Assembly (NCBI GenBank): GCA_964601515.1
Contig: CAZRNU010000132.1
Location: 1 to 8,386 of the forward strand
DNA: 8,386 nucleotides
Source of the DNA: PWND01 sp964601515
GTDB lineage: Bacteria > Bacteroidota > Bacteroidia > Bacteroidales > UBA7960
Reading direction: 5' to 3'
The notes under the pieces were generated by a model that did not search any database, had not been told where the DNA came from, and saw only the letters and a program-made list of their open reading frames with translations. Within the stretch, counting starts at the first letter, position 1, and each line of letters starts with the position of its first letter. Shown here piece after piece: positions 7,375 through 8,386 of the stretch. The position numbers and the translations under genes were made by a program.

Positions 7375-8220
7375 AGCGCTTCAATTGCAAAAGCTGAATT
7401 TGCTACTTATGCATTTATTGTAATGATTTTTTTATTTATTGTCATATCCATAATAATTCCTTCAGCTTATGCGCGAGTCCCTATAAATGGTGGTTTTGTT
7501 ATTCCATTATACAGGAGAAAAATAAAAAAAGAATACTTGCCGCACTTGGTTCATAATTTCCCTTTTTACAATGCTCTTAATGATGTTCAACAGAAAGTGT
7601 TTGAGAAAAGAGTTCAGAGGTTTATTGATATGAAGCTTTTTATTCCAAGAGGCGGGCTAAAAGAAGTCACTTCTGAAATGAGAGTTCTGATTGCCGGAAG
7701 TGCTGTTCAGCTCACTACGGGGCTTTCCGATATTTTTTTCCGACATTTTACGAAAATATTAGTATATCCCGACGATTATTATTCGCGCATTACTCATAGA
7801 TATCATAAAGGTGAAGTAAATCTGAGAGGATTAATTGTTCTGTCGTGGAAAAGTCTGAAAGAAGGTTTTGTTGATAAACATGATGGGCACCACCTTGGAT
7901 TTCATGAAATGGCACATGCTCTCAGAATTATTAATCTCATTACCAATGATGAGAAAGGGATGTATAATAAAAAAATAATGAGAGTGTTTGAAAAAGTTGC
8001 TATACGAGAAATGGAAAGGATAAGAAAGGATGGAGAAAAGTCATTTTTCAGGCAAAGCGGTGCAATAAATATAGATGAGTTTTTTGCAATTTCGGTAGAG
8101 TGCTTTTTCGAGTGCCCCAGAGAACTAAGAGATTATAGCAATGCATTGTACTTAGTATTAAGTAAGTTGTTAAGAATAGATCCAATAGCGGTATATAACA
8201 GAGCCGGGGTGGGAGGGTGA
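7333..8220 (+). CDS. MtfA-like zinc-dependent peptidase (family M90), membrane-anchored
   Basis: The frame has 295 residues from the first ATG. Seen: a hydrophobic segment (about residues 24-46, YAFIVMIFLFIVISIIIPSAYA) followed by basic RRKIKK; the M90-type block FIPRGGLKEVTSEMRVLIAGSA; ILVYPDDYY; GLIVLSW; the zinc site HEMAH (H191, E192, H195); and a downstream DEFFAISVECFFE block with E249 and E256, one of which is the likely third metal ligand. Known of the family: MtfA is a metallopeptidase which in enterobacteria acts on the sugar-PTS regulator Mlc; that enterobacterial form is soluble. Here a membrane segment precedes the catalytic domain. The basic residues after it hint that the domain faces the cytoplasm, but this is inference. 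The true start may be ATG 7423 (265 residues, closer to the family's size), because 7332-7374 looks like an intergenic repeat; the purine run before 7333 abuts the ATG without normal spacing. The TGA stop overlaps a downstream repeat. It follows the A2M gene by 8 nt and is probably co-transcribed. Confidence 0.88.
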   Translation: MYDLGCMMYDFRFASASIAKAEFATYAFIVMIFLFIVISIIIPSAYARVPINGGFVIPLYRRKIKKEYLPHLVHNFPFYNALNDVQQKVFEKRVQRFIDMKLFIPRGGLKEVTSEMRVLIAGSAVQLTTGLSDIFFRHFTKILVYPDDYYSRITHRYHKGEVNLRGLIVLSWKSLKEGFVDKHDGHHLGFHEMAHALRIINLITNDEKGMYNKKIMRVFEKVAIREMERIRKDGEKSFFRQSGAINIDEFFAISVECFFECPRELRDYSNALYLVLSKLLRIDPIAVYNRAGVGG

Positions 8221-8268
8221 TTGTATGGATTGTGTAGATTGTAAAGATTGTATGGATTGAAAGGATTG
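8219..8268 (+). repeat. 9-nt phased GATTG repeat after the peptidase gene
   Basis: GATTG occurs six times at 8219, 8228, 8237, 8246, 8255 and 8264, exactly every 9 nt. The fillers are tatg, tgta, taaa, tatg and aaag. The first GATTG overlaps the TGA stop of the peptidase gene. This is the longest and most regular run of this type in the window. I see no rho-independent terminator here. Confidence 0.9.
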
Positions 8269-8274
8269 AACACC

Positions 8275-8386
8275 TCGTCATATCGAGCGTCAGCGAGATA
8301 TCCGTTCGTCCCAACTAGTCATGTCGAGCGTTAGCGAGATATCCGTTCGTCCCACCTCGTCATATCGAGCGTCAGCGAGATATCCG
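8275..8386 (+). repeat. 41-bp tandem repeat, right window edge
   Basis: Three 30-nt cores lie at 8275-8304, 8316-8345 and 8357-8386, separated by 11-nt linkers and so exactly 41 nt apart. The first and third cores are identical to each other and to 25-54; the middle one has three substitutions. The last unit is cut by the window end. Order here is GATTG run then 41-bp units, the reverse of the order at the left edge (41-bp units then GATTG run), although both remain in the same orientation. Confidence 0.92.

Noticed and set aside
8048..8314. Reverse-strand open frame over the end of the peptidase gene and the repeats
   Set aside because: It is antisense to the conserved M90 region and extends into the GATTG and 41-bp repeats; its low-complexity peptide reflects the repeats.
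8275..8386. CRISPR array
   Set aside because: The units are tandem with near-constant 11-nt linkers and no unique spacers, and no cas gene is present.

Overview
The window looks like Bacteroidota DNA, probably from an uncultured Bacteroidales-type or flavobacterial relative. The DNA is AT-rich, one protein carries the SusC-type mark LEEIVVVGYG next to a TonB-plug segment, an ORF6N-domain gene is present, and the intergenic spaces are full of short periodic repeats. No RNA gene, CRISPR array or transposase is visible.

Layout. Positions 1-283 hold repeats: 41-bp tandem units, a 9-nt GATTG-phased run, a 7-nt CAGGAC-phased run and a hairpin-bearing composite repeat. A small ORF6N-domain gene lies on the minus strand at 284-781. 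Positions 782-1366 hold no gene. They contain an AT-rich stretch with inverted repeats, then a second copy of the composite repeat about 95% identical to the first and exactly 960 bp away, so the small gene sits between two direct copies. A very large gene at 1367-7324 (1985 residues, plus strand) encodes an exported alpha-2-macroglobulin (A2M) family protein with a CxEQ thioester motif. It carries a carboxypeptidase-regulatory-like domain and a TonB-plug segment inside the A2M chain. A gene at 7333-8220 follows with an 8-nt gap and encodes a membrane-anchored zinc peptidase of the MtfA/M90 family. From the stop codon of that gene to the window end, 9-nt and 41-bp repeats return.

How it fits together. 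The two large genes probably form one transcription unit. The A2M protein should act outside the inner membrane as a protease trap or covalent tether. The peptidase is anchored in the membrane, and which side its catalytic domain faces is uncertain. A working link between them is inference from adjacency only. The most notable item is the A2M protein: the plug module stands just before the A2M (PF00207-type) domain, where the bait region lies in classical A2Ms, and no outer-membrane beta-barrel follows. I believe related architectures are annotated in other Bacteroidota, so I do not claim the architecture as new, but I know of no described function for it.
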